A stretch of 64,000 nt of DNA, taken from an uncultured Psychrobacter sp. Lineage in GTDB: Bacteria > Pseudomonadota > Gammaproteobacteria > Pseudomonadales > Moraxellaceae. The translations under genes were made by a program, and so were the position numbers. The number at the start of each line of letters is the position of its first letter. Within the stretch, counting starts at the first letter, position 1. Where the stretch lies: assembly GCA_947495055.1 (NCBI GenBank), contig CANLXO010000013.1, forward strand, positions 28,260-92,259, given 5' to 3'. A model generated the notes under the pieces. The model searched no databases, was not told the DNA's origin, and saw nothing but the letters and a program-made list of their open reading frames with translations. This document shows, in pieces, positions 27,629-36,543 of the stretch.

Positions 27629-28726
27629 ATGTCGATTGACCATCACAAGCCAAAGACGTCTGAGCAAGCTGATCGATTTGATAATAAAACAGTAACGACA
27701 AAGATGAACCGTGCTTTGCATGCGCTAAAAGATGCCGTGGTTTTGATAGACGGTGACGATCGCTTGACGTGGTGGAATCTGGCAGCGGCGCAGCTATTAT
27801 CATTGCAAGACAAAGATCAGGGCAAAAGCATTTTTGACTATATTCAGGCGCCTGAGTTTCAGCAGTATTATCAAGAGGTCACAGCCCATCACGATCTGCA
27901 CAAAGATGTCCATAATGATGGTGTGCACATGGCCTCATGGCGTGATCCCAAGCGTTATTTAAAGTGTGAGATTACAGCTTTTGATAAGGATAAGCTGTTG
28001 ATGATCTATGATGTGACGCGATTGCAGCATTTAGAGCAAATGCGCCGCGATTTTGTAGCCAATGTCTCTCACGAGCTACGAACGCCATTGACCGTATTGA
28101 TGGGCTACCTAGAGAACTACTCAGACCAATCCGACATACCGCCAAAGTGGCAACGTGGGCTTGAGCTGATGACTCAACAGACCGCGCGTATGAATAGAAT
28201 CGTAAATGATTTGCTACTGTTGTCCAAAATCGAAATCGAAGAGACGTATGAGCTTGGTTATATCGATATGACCAAATTGCTCACGCATGTGTATGATGAT
28301 GCGCAGGCTTACAATCAGGATTATGGACATACCATTCATTTGCAAATAGACACTTATGACGGGCTGTATGGTTCAGAGATGTACTTAAACAGCGCGCTAT
28401 CGAACCTAGTGATCAATGCTATCAAGTACACGCCAAAAGGCGGCAATATCGAGATTAGCTGGGTTAAAACCTCTCAGGGTTGCCAGTTCTCTGTGACAGA
28501 TAATGGTATCGGTATTGACACCTCGCATATCACGCGTCTAACAGAGCGTTTTTACCGTGTTGATAGCGGTCGTAGCCGTGCTACAGGAGGCACGGGACTG
28601 GGGCTAGCTATCGTTAAACACGTATTGCATCAATACAATACTAGCTTACAAATCGAGTCGGAATTAGGCATAGGTTCAACATTTAGTGCGACTTTTGCTA
28701 GCAGTTATGTACGCTCACTATCTTAA
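27629..28726 (+). CDS. phoR: PhoR-type histidine kinase without membrane segment
   Basis: PhoR phosphorylates PhoB when phosphate is scarce. The 365-residue protein has a PAS domain (about 32-130), a HisKA domain with His148 in FVANVSHELRTPLTVLMGYLE, and an HATPase domain with NLVINAIKYTP, DNGIGI and GGTGLGLAIVKH. From the PAS domain on it aligns well with E. coli PhoR. The usual N-terminal pair of membrane helices and linker is missing; only about 30 polar residues stand there. phoB ends 48 bases upstream, which leaves no room for a lost exon-like part. ATG 27629 is preferred to ATG 27617, whose ribosome binding site would be too close. Confidence 0.93.
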   Translation: MSIDHHKPKTSEQADRFDNKTVTTKMNRALHALKDAVVLIDGDDRLTWWNLAAAQLLSLQDKDQGKSIFDYIQAPEFQQYYQEVTAHHDLHKDVHNDGVHMASWRDPKRYLKCEITAFDKDKLLMIYDVTRLQHLEQMRRDFVANVSHELRTPLTVLMGYLENYSDQSDIPPKWQRGLELMTQQTARMNRIVNDLLLLSKIEIEETYELGYIDMTKLLTHVYDDAQAYNQDYGHTIHLQIDTYDGLYGSEMYLNSALSNLVINAIKYTPKGGNIEISWVKTSQGCQFSVTDNGIGIDTSHITRLTERFYRVDSGRSRATGGTGLGLAIVKHVLHQYNTSLQIESELGIGSTFSATFASSYVRSLS

Positions 28727-28784
28727 AGGATTGTCTAACCATACGCATCGTATTGGATCAATGTATGAGGTACCTAAGTCGTGA

Positions 28785-29390
28785 TCATTCAGGTTTTATA
28801 AGTAAAGGATAAGGATTCACCGCGCTACCCTTGATATAGATGCCGTAATGCACATGAGGCGGCGTGCCTTTGGCGTTACCACTATCGCCCACATAGCCGA
28901 TGATGTCGCCACTATCCACCCAATCGTTAGCCTCTATATCTGCGTAATCTTCCATATGCGCGTAATAATGTCCTGCGCCGCCAGGCCCAACGACGACAAC
29001 CACGCGCCCTCCCAAAGTATTCTCGCCAACTTTGCTAACCACTCCTTGCGTAGTAGCGTGTATCGGTGTGCCACGCTCCGCGAAAATATCGATACCTTCA
29101 TGAGAGCGCCCTTGACTACGCGCCGCACCCCACGTATCAGTCAAATGCTGCCCAGGTAGCGGATTTGGAAGACTATTCTCTACTGGCAAGGGTTGTTGCA
29201 ACAGATTGACCTGCTTCCACTTCGCCACAACAAAGTCCTGCGTCTGCCATTTAAGCGTAGGGAGGACTTTATCAACGATAAATAATATCGCAAATAATAC
29301 TGTGGCTCTAATCAGCACGCTTAATAAACGAGTGATAAGCTTTGGTTTAGGAGGAGTAGGCAGAGGCGGCGGCTGAACTAATGGCATCAT
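28785..29390 (-). CDS. M23 (LytM) family metallopeptidase, membrane-anchored
   Basis: This 201-residue protein has a Pro-rich cytoplasmic start, one membrane helix at about 22-43 and a periplasmic LytM domain. The zinc ligands His97 and Asp101 (HEGIDIF) and the HVH pair at 179-181 are all present, so it should be an active peptidase rather than a degenerate EnvC/NlpD-like activator. Likely target: peptidoglycan cross-links. The start has two consecutive ATG codons. Convergent with phoR and divergent from the exonuclease gene. Confidence 0.88.
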   Translation of the reverse strand: MMPLVQPPPLPTPPKPKLITRLLSVLIRATVLFAILFIVDKVLPTLKWQTQDFVVAKWKQVNLLQQPLPVENSLPNPLPGQHLTDTWGAARSQGRSHEGIDIFAERGTPIHATTQGVVSKVGENTLGGRVVVVVGPGGAGHYYAHMEDYADIEANDWVDSGDIIGYVGDSGNAKGTPPHVHYGIYIKGSAVNPYPLLIKPE

Positions 29391-29525
29391 TGTCTCTTGT
29401 GAGCTGATGAGTGGTATAATACAGTTCTTACAAATTTTAGCTGTATTATGAAGGGTTTAAGGCTCTTTGACGAGTAACAATAGCCAAAATTGAACCACAA
29501 TAACTCCTGATGATTGATCTCTATT

Positions 29526-30215
29526 ATGACTGAACCTAGTACTGCGCTTATTATCGATACCGAAACCGATCAAGGTAGTGACCCGCGTCCTATTCAGGTG
29601 GCGACCATCAATGTGGCGACTGGCTTTGAGTGGATGAAATACTTCAATAGTGGCCGCACTATCTCACCTATCGTCATCAAGGTACATGGCATTACTGATG
29701 AGGATGTTGCCGAGTGTGAGCGCTTCGATTTGGAGCAGTTTGAGTTGCCAGAGTACTTAATCGGTCACAATGTACGCTTTGACTGGCGAGTGATAGGGAA
29801 GCCCTCAGCCAAGCTGATATGTACGGTTAGGCTGGCCCGCGCCGCCTTTCCAGAGTGGCGCTACTATGGTCAGTCCAAATGTATTGAACAACTATTGGGC
29901 GTCGATGCCGCGAGCACTATGACTATTGCCGCGCATGATGCGCTAGGCGATGCGCGTATGTGTTATCTGCTGTACAAAGCGTGCTGTGAGCGCCTGCAAA
30001 TTGCGCCGACTGACTTTGCGGCGGCGCATACCATCTCAAATACCGCAAGTCCCGTCGGCAAAATGCCCTTTGGTAAGCATAAGGGCAAACTCATAAAAGA
30101 CGTGCCTATGAGCTATGTTAAGTGGATGCTAGGTAATATCCACAATATGCAGCCCTCATTGCATTCTGCCTTGACCAAGCGCGTAGAGGAGCAAAATGCA
30201 GAAGATAAAATATAG
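29526..30215 (+). CDS. DnaQ-like 3'-5' exonuclease with C-terminal DUF3820 domain
   Basis: The 229-residue protein has a DEDD exonuclease fold: DTET near residue 14, IGHNVRFDWR near 82 and HDALGDARM near 140. Together these give the four acidic metal ligands. The last 55 residues (KMPFGKHKGKLIKDVPMSYVKWML) match the small DUF3820 module. The substrate (DNA or RNA) is unknown. ATG 29526 is chosen because the sequence MTEPSTALIIDTE fits; no strong ribosome binding site is seen. The stop lies 8 bases from that of the convergent hydrolase. Confidence 0.88.
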   Translation: MTEPSTALIIDTETDQGSDPRPIQVATINVATGFEWMKYFNSGRTISPIVIKVHGITDEDVAECERFDLEQFELPEYLIGHNVRFDWRVIGKPSAKLICTVRLARAAFPEWRYYGQSKCIEQLLGVDAASTMTIAAHDALGDARMCYLLYKACCERLQIAPTDFAAAHTISNTASPVGKMPFGKHKGKLIKDVPMSYVKWMLGNIHNMQPSLHSALTKRVEEQNAEDKI

Positions 30216-30223
30216 TAAAGAGC

Positions 30224-31153
30224 TTACTCTCCCTCATTTAACCAATCGACCGCCATTTGCCATAGTTGCGGCGCTTTGGCATGAGTCTTACTACTAAAAT
30301 AACGCATGTGACCGATGTGACTGACGCCCAAATCTTTGGGATGCAAATAATGCTTTTCTACTGGCATATTTGGGAACACACGTATCATATCGTCTATATT
30401 TTCACTATTGGCAATCTCATCATCGCTAAAACCAAGCCATAGCGCTGGCATAGCGATTTTATTATAAAAATGATTATGAATCGTTTTGTCTAAAGCGGTT
30501 TTGATGTAACCCGCGCCATTACACCACTCGCGCCATTGACGCGCCACACCGCGCGGTAGCGGCTGACCCATACCGATCTTGTCGGCTGGCGTATAGCCTA
30601 AAATCAGATTGCTTAATGGAATAAAAGCGTCCATAAAACCCATTGCTTTGAGCTTATAGGGCATATCCATGTTTTTGATTTGTCCTGAGGAGCAGGCGAC
30701 ATTGAATACCGAATCTAGCATTTGATAATTAGGCATGAGACCTATCAGCTGACCGCCTGCGCTATGACCGATTAGATGATAAGCGGCATCTGAGAACTCA
30801 TCTTGCAAAGCATCAAGCACCGCTGGCATATCATGACGACCCCAACTGATGAGTGAGGCATCACATTTTGCCAAATTACCTGCGAGTGATTCACCAATTC
30901 CTTCATTGTCAAAAGTAATCACCCCAAAGCCGTTCTCTGCCAAATAGCTGGCAAAATTATGATAAAACTGACGCTTGATACCCGTTGCTGGTGCCATCAT
31001 TACCGCTGCTTTGACATCAACTTTAGGACGATAAACGGTCGCTGCCAAAGCCTGATTGCGCTCAGTCATGATGGTCAACAGGTAAGTCTCAAAAGTAGAA
31101 TCGCTCTCAACATCAGAGTCATCTGATTGATTTAGAGCCTCATCATTGAGCAT
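30224..31153 (-). CDS. Alpha/beta hydrolase (serine aminopeptidase-like)
   Basis: A 309-residue alpha/beta hydrolase. The nucleophile elbow GHSAGGQL lies near residue 123. The strand and turn MMAPATGIKRQFYHNFASYLAENGFGV are typical of the group annotated as serine aminopeptidase S33 or predicted alpha/beta hydrolases. Candidate acid and His residues lie in the last 100 residues (LGFSDDEIAN; HIGHMRYF). No substrate can be proposed. Single gene. Confidence 0.82.
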   Translation of the reverse strand: MLNDEALNQSDDSDVESDSTFETYLLTIMTERNQALAATVYRPKVDVKAAVMMAPATGIKRQFYHNFASYLAENGFGVITFDNEGIGESLAGNLAKCDASLISWGRHDMPAVLDALQDEFSDAAYHLIGHSAGGQLIGLMPNYQMLDSVFNVACSSGQIKNMDMPYKLKAMGFMDAFIPLSNLILGYTPADKIGMGQPLPRGVARQWREWCNGAGYIKTALDKTIHNHFYNKIAMPALWLGFSDDEIANSENIDDMIRVFPNMPVEKHYLHPKDLGVSHIGHMRYFSSKTHAKAPQLWQMAVDWLNEGE

Positions 31154-31385
31154 AGTGATATCCTAAGAAGTATATTATCGTTATCAGTAAACTCAGACTA
31201 AGATCAAAAACCAAGCTGACCTTAAACGTAGCCTACTATTATTAATAGCAGTCAATAGCAGTAATTGCGTACTGATAAGTGCTGGTTACAGGTTAGTAAC
31301 TTGGCTTATGTTAAGATAAATAGGAATGTATTCCAATAGACAATTGAAGACTTACCATTCAAATAAAACGCTAAGGGCAAAAATA

Positions 31386-32063
31386 ATGCAAATGAAAATC
31401 AATAATGACACTTATGAAGTGATTACCAGTCAAGATATTACCCACATCGAAAAAGCCGTAGATAAATCTTCGTTAACCATGCCACTTGTCGCCGTATATT
31501 GTGGTTCGCGCTTAGGAAATAGTGAGGTATATGAGCGCGCCGCGCGCGATTTGGGTCAGGCACTTGCCAAAAATGGCATGGGACTAGTATATGGCGGTGC
31601 AAGTATCGGCCTGATGGGTGCAGTCGCAGATGAGGTCATCAACAGCGGCGCCCAAGCAGTCGGCGTCATTCCAACCTTTATGCTCAAGCATGAAATCGCT
31701 CATCAAGGGCTGACGCGCCTGCACCTGACTGATACCATGCACACGCGCAAAACGGTTATGGCAGAGTACGCAGACGCTTTTATTACATTGCCAGGTGGTC
31801 TTGGGACGCTTGAGGAAATCATGGAGATTGCCACTTGGCGTCAGCTGTATCAGCACGAAAAGCCTATGATTATTCTTAATATTAACGGGTTTTATGATCG
31901 GATGATTGAACATCTTAAATATACGACAGAGCAGGGCTTTATGAAGCAGCAAGACCTTGATCGCTTAGTTGTGTGCAATAGTATTAATGAGGCGATTGAT
32001 TTACTGTTAACAGTCGTTACTCTCAATGGTAGCGTCGATACTGATAAGATGGTTGGGCAGTAA
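31386..32063 (+). CDS. LOG-family nucleotide N-glycosidase (TIGR00730)
   Basis: The 225-residue Rossmann-like protein shows the LOG signature: AVYCGSRLGN near residue 37, VYGGASIGLMG, MHTRKTVMAEYADAFI and the PGGLGTLEE motif. Members hydrolyse nucleoside 5'-monophosphates (including cytokinin precursors) to base and ribose phosphate. ATG 31386 is preferred because TAAGGGC lies before it; an open frame extends to 31326. A terminator follows. Confidence 0.9.
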   Translation: MQMKINNDTYEVITSQDITHIEKAVDKSSLTMPLVAVYCGSRLGNSEVYERAARDLGQALAKNGMGLVYGGASIGLMGAVADEVINSGAQAVGVIPTFMLKHEIAHQGLTRLHLTDTMHTRKTVMAEYADAFITLPGGLGTLEEIMEIATWRQLYQHEKPMIILNINGFYDRMIEHLKYTTEQGFMKQQDLDRLVVCNSINEAIDLLLTVVTLNGSVDTDKMVGQ

Positions 32064-32100
32064 ATGACTACTTAGAAAATCAAAATTAAGAACCGCAAAA

Positions 32101-32142
32101 GGGAGTCGCTCGCTAATCGATAGCAGGCTACTCCCTTTTTTG
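32101..32142 (+). terminator. Terminator of the LOG-family gene
   Basis: GGGAGT and ACTCCC pair around a partly structured loop (GCTA/TAGC inside) and are followed by six T. Confidence 0.85.
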
Positions 32143-32170
32143 TAGATAATATTTAACCCTGATACGAAAT

Positions 32171-33760
32171 CTATGCGATAGCAAGATCGTTTGATACGTC
32201 ATCTATCACGCTATCTATAGTACGATTAACGCCTGCCATTGCGATTGGAAAATTTCTTTGTAGTGCAATATCTTGTGCTAAATGATGAATATCCTCACTA
32301 TCATGGCGCGTAAGATAAGCCCAATTGTGAGCGTAACGACTACAATTGGCAGTAGTATCCTTATCAACTAACCCTAGAGCAGTTAACTCATCAACGATCT
32401 GGTCGGCGGCAATTAGCGTCGAAGAGGCTTTGACGTTTTCAGCGCGTGCGTAGCGGATGTTTGAGTACAAGCTCACATCAGCAACTCGCAGCGTATCATC
32501 TTTTCCTGGTATTTGTTGACCGCCAAAGAGGGCATTACCAACGGTACGCGCACTATTGAAGGTCGGCACAAACTCAGCTACATATTCAATGGCTTGCTGA
32601 CCACGCGCTTGCAACGGCGCTTTATCCCAACCATCTTCAATATAATGCACGTATTTTTCAGGAAGTTTGGGCTGCGCGCTGATCTCATTTGAGGCGACTA
32701 GTCCATCATTGAACAAAGTGATGAATTTACTCATACCATGTATCTGAAAATAACCGCCTGGATATGGCGTAAGCTGCGCCATGCCCTCTGGTGTACCGCG
32801 GCTACCATAGATAATAATCTCAGGTATCTGTCCACCTGCATCATCCCAATGAGTAATATAAGAGGATTTGAACTCGACCATACGCGTGACTTCAACACCG
32901 ACCATGTCATCGATAACACCGGTACGAAATCCGCAAGCATTGACTAAGTAATCCACTTCAACAGACTCGGTTTCAGATTGACTGTTTTGCTGATAGTCAA
33001 TACGCCATTTAGTCACATGATGATCAGCATTAGTACAATTTTCACAATCAACTGCTGTCACTTTCTTGACCTGCGTATCGGTAAAGACACGAGCGTTGTC
33101 ATAACCCTCTAACGCTAATTGCGCTGAAGCTGCCAGACGAAAGATATTCCAGCCGTATTCTTGTACGACAATCACTGGGAATTTAATCTTATTCAAATCC
33201 AAGTGTTTAGCGGCAGGTATTACCCATTCATCTACCGTGCTAGGCGCAAGAACCTGCTCACGCTTAGATAAAGCGATAAGATCTTCATGGCTATAGAGCT
33301 GATAGTAATCTTCAGGCTCTCCTAGAACTTTATTCTTAGGGTCTTGCTTAATAAGCTTACGATAAGCCTCAGTCAAGATGTCCAAACGCGGTAGCAAATC
33401 TTCAGGCTGACCTTCATCACGATTAGGCACAGCAAAGACAGTAGGGCGCACATCCATCGTATGCGGGTACAGGCGCAATATATCGATACATTGCTCAAGT
33501 AGCGCTACGCAGTCCTCGTCTGGAATTTCACGGTACAAATTACCACCTGCATGCAGATGACACATGGGCGGGCCATCAATAAGTGAGGTCTTTTTTTCAA
33601 ACAAATGAGTCTCAATGCCAAGCGCAGCCAGGCGAATAGCAATAGTGGCACCTGCAGTACCACCGCCGAGTATACCTACGCGTTTTGCTTGACCATAACG
33701 GGTACTAGGCGTCGTAATTTTGAGGTCTTTGTACCGGTCGTCTATAGTAATTGAATTCAT
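32171..33760 (-). CDS. FAD-dependent oxidoreductase of unknown substrate
   Basis: A 529-residue flavoprotein. The FAD-binding motif GILGGGTAGATIAIRLA begins near residue 29 and the ribose-binding acid is in HLFEKK. A His/Gly-rich PPMCHLHAGGNLYREIP segment follows. The block NACGFRTGVIDDMVG resembles the second dinucleotide motif of DAO/GlpD-like enzymes. The C-terminal part has GGQQIPGKDDTLR. There is no signal peptide or membrane helix. I do not recognise the precise family, and neighbours give no pathway. AAGGAT precedes the ATG. Single gene with a long AT-rich upstream region. Confidence 0.75.
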   Translation of the reverse strand: MNSITIDDRYKDLKITTPSTRYGQAKRVGILGGGTAGATIAIRLAALGIETHLFEKKTSLIDGPPMCHLHAGGNLYREIPDEDCVALLEQCIDILRLYPHTMDVRPTVFAVPNRDEGQPEDLLPRLDILTEAYRKLIKQDPKNKVLGEPEDYYQLYSHEDLIALSKREQVLAPSTVDEWVIPAAKHLDLNKIKFPVIVVQEYGWNIFRLAASAQLALEGYDNARVFTDTQVKKVTAVDCENCTNADHHVTKWRIDYQQNSQSETESVEVDYLVNACGFRTGVIDDMVGVEVTRMVEFKSSYITHWDDAGGQIPEIIIYGSRGTPEGMAQLTPYPGGYFQIHGMSKFITLFNDGLVASNEISAQPKLPEKYVHYIEDGWDKAPLQARGQQAIEYVAEFVPTFNSARTVGNALFGGQQIPGKDDTLRVADVSLYSNIRYARAENVKASSTLIAADQIVDELTALGLVDKDTTANCSRYAHNWAYLTRHDSEDIHHLAQDIALQRNFPIAMAGVNRTIDSVIDDVSNDLAIA

Positions 33761-34433
33761 CAGCGTTGTTTTATCCTTGCTGGCATCGGCTCATCATATT
33801 ACATGCCGCTATACCTAAAATTTCAGTGTATTTATCAGATGTTATCTAGCAATCTGATTTTTAAGTTAAGTCGTCAATGACTAAAGAGAGTGCTACTTAA
33901 GTGAAGCGTAGTTAAATAGTGCTATATAGACTATATAAGCGTGATACCTACTGATTTCAATGTCTGATCTGTATCTTGTGAGTCATTGTTAGTATTAAAT
34001 AATCATTAGCCTATGATATAAAAAAAAGCAAATTTATTTGGGATATATGCGTAAAAACATGCACTGTTTTTGTCAGTAGATAACATAAAGTGTGTATAAA
34101 GCTAGAGGGAATTTACATAAATAAGAAATATGAATATCTAAGCAGAAAGATGTTTATTTTTTTATGTGTGATATAAGATTTTTGATCTCTATACTACAGA
34201 TAATAGGCCTGTGGTAATTATATGAGGAAATCGCTTATGAGATAGTTTTGTAATTTTATAAGCGTACATAATTGATTGACTAAACAGACATGCTATATTT
34301 ACTTGGCAAAAACACGTAACTTTAAAATAAGTAACTTCAAAAAAAGGAGTGCTACTAAGTACTCCTTGTGAGGGTGTTAGACAGAGCACTATATGGATAT
34401 TCAAATCAAATTTTAGATCACAAGGATATAACA
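33761..34433. other. AT-rich intergenic region
   Basis: About 670 bases with no credible gene. It holds the promoters of the FAD oxidoreductase (left) and the small lipoprotein (right). A near-palindrome GCTATATAGACTATATAAGC lies at 33921-33940. A hairpin with a minus-strand T run lies at 34333-34363 (separate entry). An 81-codon minus-strand frame (34189-34434) has no ribosome binding site and is rejected. Confidence 0.55.
34333..34363 (-). terminator. Possible terminator on the minus strand with no gene before it
   Basis: AAGGAGT pairs with ACTCCTT around a 10-base loop. On the minus strand the stem is followed by TTTTTTT, the form of an intrinsic terminator. No minus-strand gene is seen between it and the terminator at 34911, so it may end a small antisense RNA or act as a leader hairpin on the plus strand. 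Confidence 0.45.
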
Positions 34434-34871
34434 ATGAAAAATATTATAATGTTGTCAGCGTTAACAGGTGTGCTTACCTTGACTGGTTGTACGACACTTA
34501 AAAGTGTCATTGGCAATGATGACTCAGGTATGCACGAAGTAAAAGCCACTAGCAGCAACATGGCGCCTGTAACCAGTAGAGGCGGTATGTTGGTCGATTC
34601 AAAAGACTACATGACTTTGTATACTTATGATAAAGATACGATGGCAAACAAATCAGAATGTGGCTCTGTCTGCATGGTCGCTTGGCCGGCCCTTATGGCA
34701 CCTAGTAATGCTAAAGCATCTGGTCAATTTGCAGCATTTCAGCGCGAAGACGGCAGTTATCAGTGGGCCATGAATGGCAAACCCTTGTATTTTTACGCCA
34801 ACGACACTAAAGTCGGCGATAAAGATGGCGATAATAAAGGCGGCGTCTGGCACATTGTCCGCACTAAGTAA
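34434..34871 (+). CDS. Small lipoprotein with secreted-repeat (PF03640-type) domain
   Basis: The 145-residue precursor has a lipoprotein signal with lipobox LTGC (Cys19). The rest resembles the COG4315/PF03640 secreted repeat family: MLVDSKDYMTLYTYDKD, then CGSVCMVAWPALMAP and the C-terminal GDKDGDNKGGVWHIVR. Each half carries the typical YTYDKD or LYFYANDTKVGD turn. Function is unknown. AAGGA precedes ATG 34434; the open frame extends upstream without support. Closed by a strong terminator. Confidence 0.85.
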   Translation: MKNIIMLSALTGVLTLTGCTTLKSVIGNDDSGMHEVKATSSNMAPVTSRGGMLVDSKDYMTLYTYDKDTMANKSECGSVCMVAWPALMAPSNAKASGQFAAFQREDGSYQWAMNGKPLYFYANDTKVGDKDGDNKGGVWHIVRTK

Positions 34872-34910
34872 TCTTTAGCTAAATACAGTCTGAGTCTATT
34901 TATAAACATA

Positions 34911-34941
34911 AAAAAGCAGCCACTATATTGGCTGCTTTTTT
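34911..34941. terminator. Bidirectional terminator
   Basis: A perfect 12-bp stem AAAAAGCAGCCA-like / GGCTGCTTTTT with a short loop lies between the lipoprotein gene and the convergent FemAB/GNAT-like gene. T runs exist on both strands. Confidence 0.92.
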
Positions 34942-34955
34942 GCTGATACGAGTAG

Positions 34956-36059
34956 TTATGCAACCTCAGCCATATCTTCTTCGACTACTTCAGCGACCTC
35001 TTCAACAGGTTGTACTTTCTGAGCAGCAACTTGTCGATATAAAGGAAAAAAGTCTGAATCAAGCTCGCTGTTATCAAATCCAGCACCATCTACCAAATCG
35101 TCGTATTTATCTTGGTTAATCACTAATCTGTAGGTTTTAAATAGCAACGATTGAGAGCTAAATCCTTTTTTATATTCATACAAAGTATCTAGGTTGCTAC
35201 CAACACCGCCGCCTAAATGCAGTATCTTATAGTTATTTTGGCGACCCCACTCGCGTGCCACGTGAGTGATAAGTTTAGAGGGTTGTAAATGTCGATATTC
35301 ACTAACAGTGCCACCTAAATGAAACTGCATAATGCCCGACTCTTTACAGCAAGTATAAATGGATGAGGCAATGGCGTGACCATCTTTATAAGCTGTGATC
35401 AATAATAGTCTATGACCAAGGTTTTTTGATAAACCATCAAAGTAACTATCATCAAAGAAATAATACTCATCTGCATTAACATGTGTCATTGTTTCTTTAT
35501 ATATCTTTGAGAAGGTATCAATATTTCTATCATCTAACTGCTCAATTTTAGTAGTTACATCCATCTTCAACGCCTTTTTAATGCCTCTACGATGTTGGTT
35601 TTGAGTCTCTGCCCAATGTTCAGCTTCAGTCTTCGTCAGGTCGGACATGAGCGTCACACCGTGAGTAAAGGAGCTACCAATAGAAGGGGTCCATTTTTGG
35701 CTGATCACTGGATGCAATCTCATAAATAGGGAGACGCATCCTACTTTGTATAAGAACTGTTTGACCTCTTTTAAAATCATGTTCGTTTCGACATCAGTTA
35801 AAGTGTCATCAATTAAGGGACAGCAATAGCCATATGTAGAAGTGGCATCCCAATATTCACTGTCAATGTTTCTAATAATAATAGGTAAAAAAAGCTTTTT
35901 GTTCTTGTATTCAGCAACAATCCCTTGAGCCTGCCCGCCATCCATAGATGCCGAATTATTAATCCAACCAGACAAATGGTAAATATCAAATCTATAATTT
36001 AAAATATCTTGGTCCCATTTTTCATCAATATCTCTAAAACTAACTACTATTTTGTTCAT
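34956..36059 (-). CDS. FemAB/GNAT-like acyl- or aminoacyltransferase
   Basis: The 367-residue protein resembles the GNAT/FemAB superfamily (BioF2-like PF13480). Visible family blocks are LPIIIRNIDSEYWDATSTYGY near the start, RRGIKKALKMDVTTKIE in the middle and ASSIYTCCKESGIMQFHLGG with HLGGGVG near residue 305. Such proteins attach amino acids or acyl groups to cell-wall or polysaccharide precursors; the substrate is not known. The tail (about 345-367) is Glu/Val-rich low complexity. GGGAG lies 9 bases before ATG 36059. Codon use is more AT-rich than the neighbours, a sign of transfer. Confidence 0.75.
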   Translation of the reverse strand: MNKIVVSFRDIDEKWDQDILNYRFDIYHLSGWINNSASMDGGQAQGIVAEYKNKKLFLPIIIRNIDSEYWDATSTYGYCCPLIDDTLTDVETNMILKEVKQFLYKVGCVSLFMRLHPVISQKWTPSIGSSFTHGVTLMSDLTKTEAEHWAETQNQHRRGIKKALKMDVTTKIEQLDDRNIDTFSKIYKETMTHVNADEYYFFDDSYFDGLSKNLGHRLLLITAYKDGHAIASSIYTCCKESGIMQFHLGGTVSEYRHLQPSKLITHVAREWGRQNNYKILHLGGGVGSNLDTLYEYKKGFSSQSLLFKTYRLVINQDKYDDLVDGAGFDNSELDSDFFPLYRQVAAQKVQPVEEVAEVVEEDMAEVA

Positions 36060-36543
36060 TTCGTTATCTCCCTTAGAGCTAAGCAATGCAATATGTCATT
36101 AATACTTATATATTCTAATTAACGAATATATAATATATCAATAAACGAATATATACACAAGCTTCAGAGAAATGTTTGTTTTGAATTGATGATTGTTTGA
36201 GTTATATTTGTGGTTAGAAAAGAAAAATTATCCAAAAGCATGTTTTATTTACGAGGTTAAACAAGTACGTTTTTCATTATCAGAACATAATTTTATTCTC
36301 TACGGAGCGAATCTAACAGATGTAGTTTTTCAGCAGTACCTTGCAAAGAATGGCAAAAACCGTTAAAATCGCTGCTTCATTTTCCCGCTGGGGATAGGCT
36401 AAGAGAGCTGTGATGTGGTGTTGGGTGCTGGAATAAGCCAGTGACACAATTGCCAGCATTACCAATGTGCTTAGTGCCTCAGTTACGTATGTAGCGCTTT
36501 TATAGCAACAGCTTATACATACATCGGACCTAGAGAGTTTATT
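36060..36543. other. AT-rich intergenic region before rpmE2
   Basis: About 480 bases. The left part is very AT-rich and carries the direct repeat AACGAATATATA (36121-36132 and 36144-36155), likely near the promoter of the FemAB-like gene. The right part must carry the rpmE2 promoter. No clear Zur box is visible. The minus-strand frame at 36313-36588 has no support. Confidence 0.55.
36121..36155. promoter_or_regulatory. Direct repeat AACGAATATATA, possible operator
   Basis: Two identical 12-base copies lie 23 bases apart (start to start), about 62-96 bases upstream of the FemAB-like gene start. The spacing of about two helical turns would suit a dimeric regulator. The regulator is unknown. 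Confidence 0.4.

Noticed and set aside
34189-34434. 81-codon minus-strand open frame
   Set aside because: It overlaps the hairpin and the upstream signals of the lipoprotein gene, lacks a ribosome binding site and resembles no protein family.
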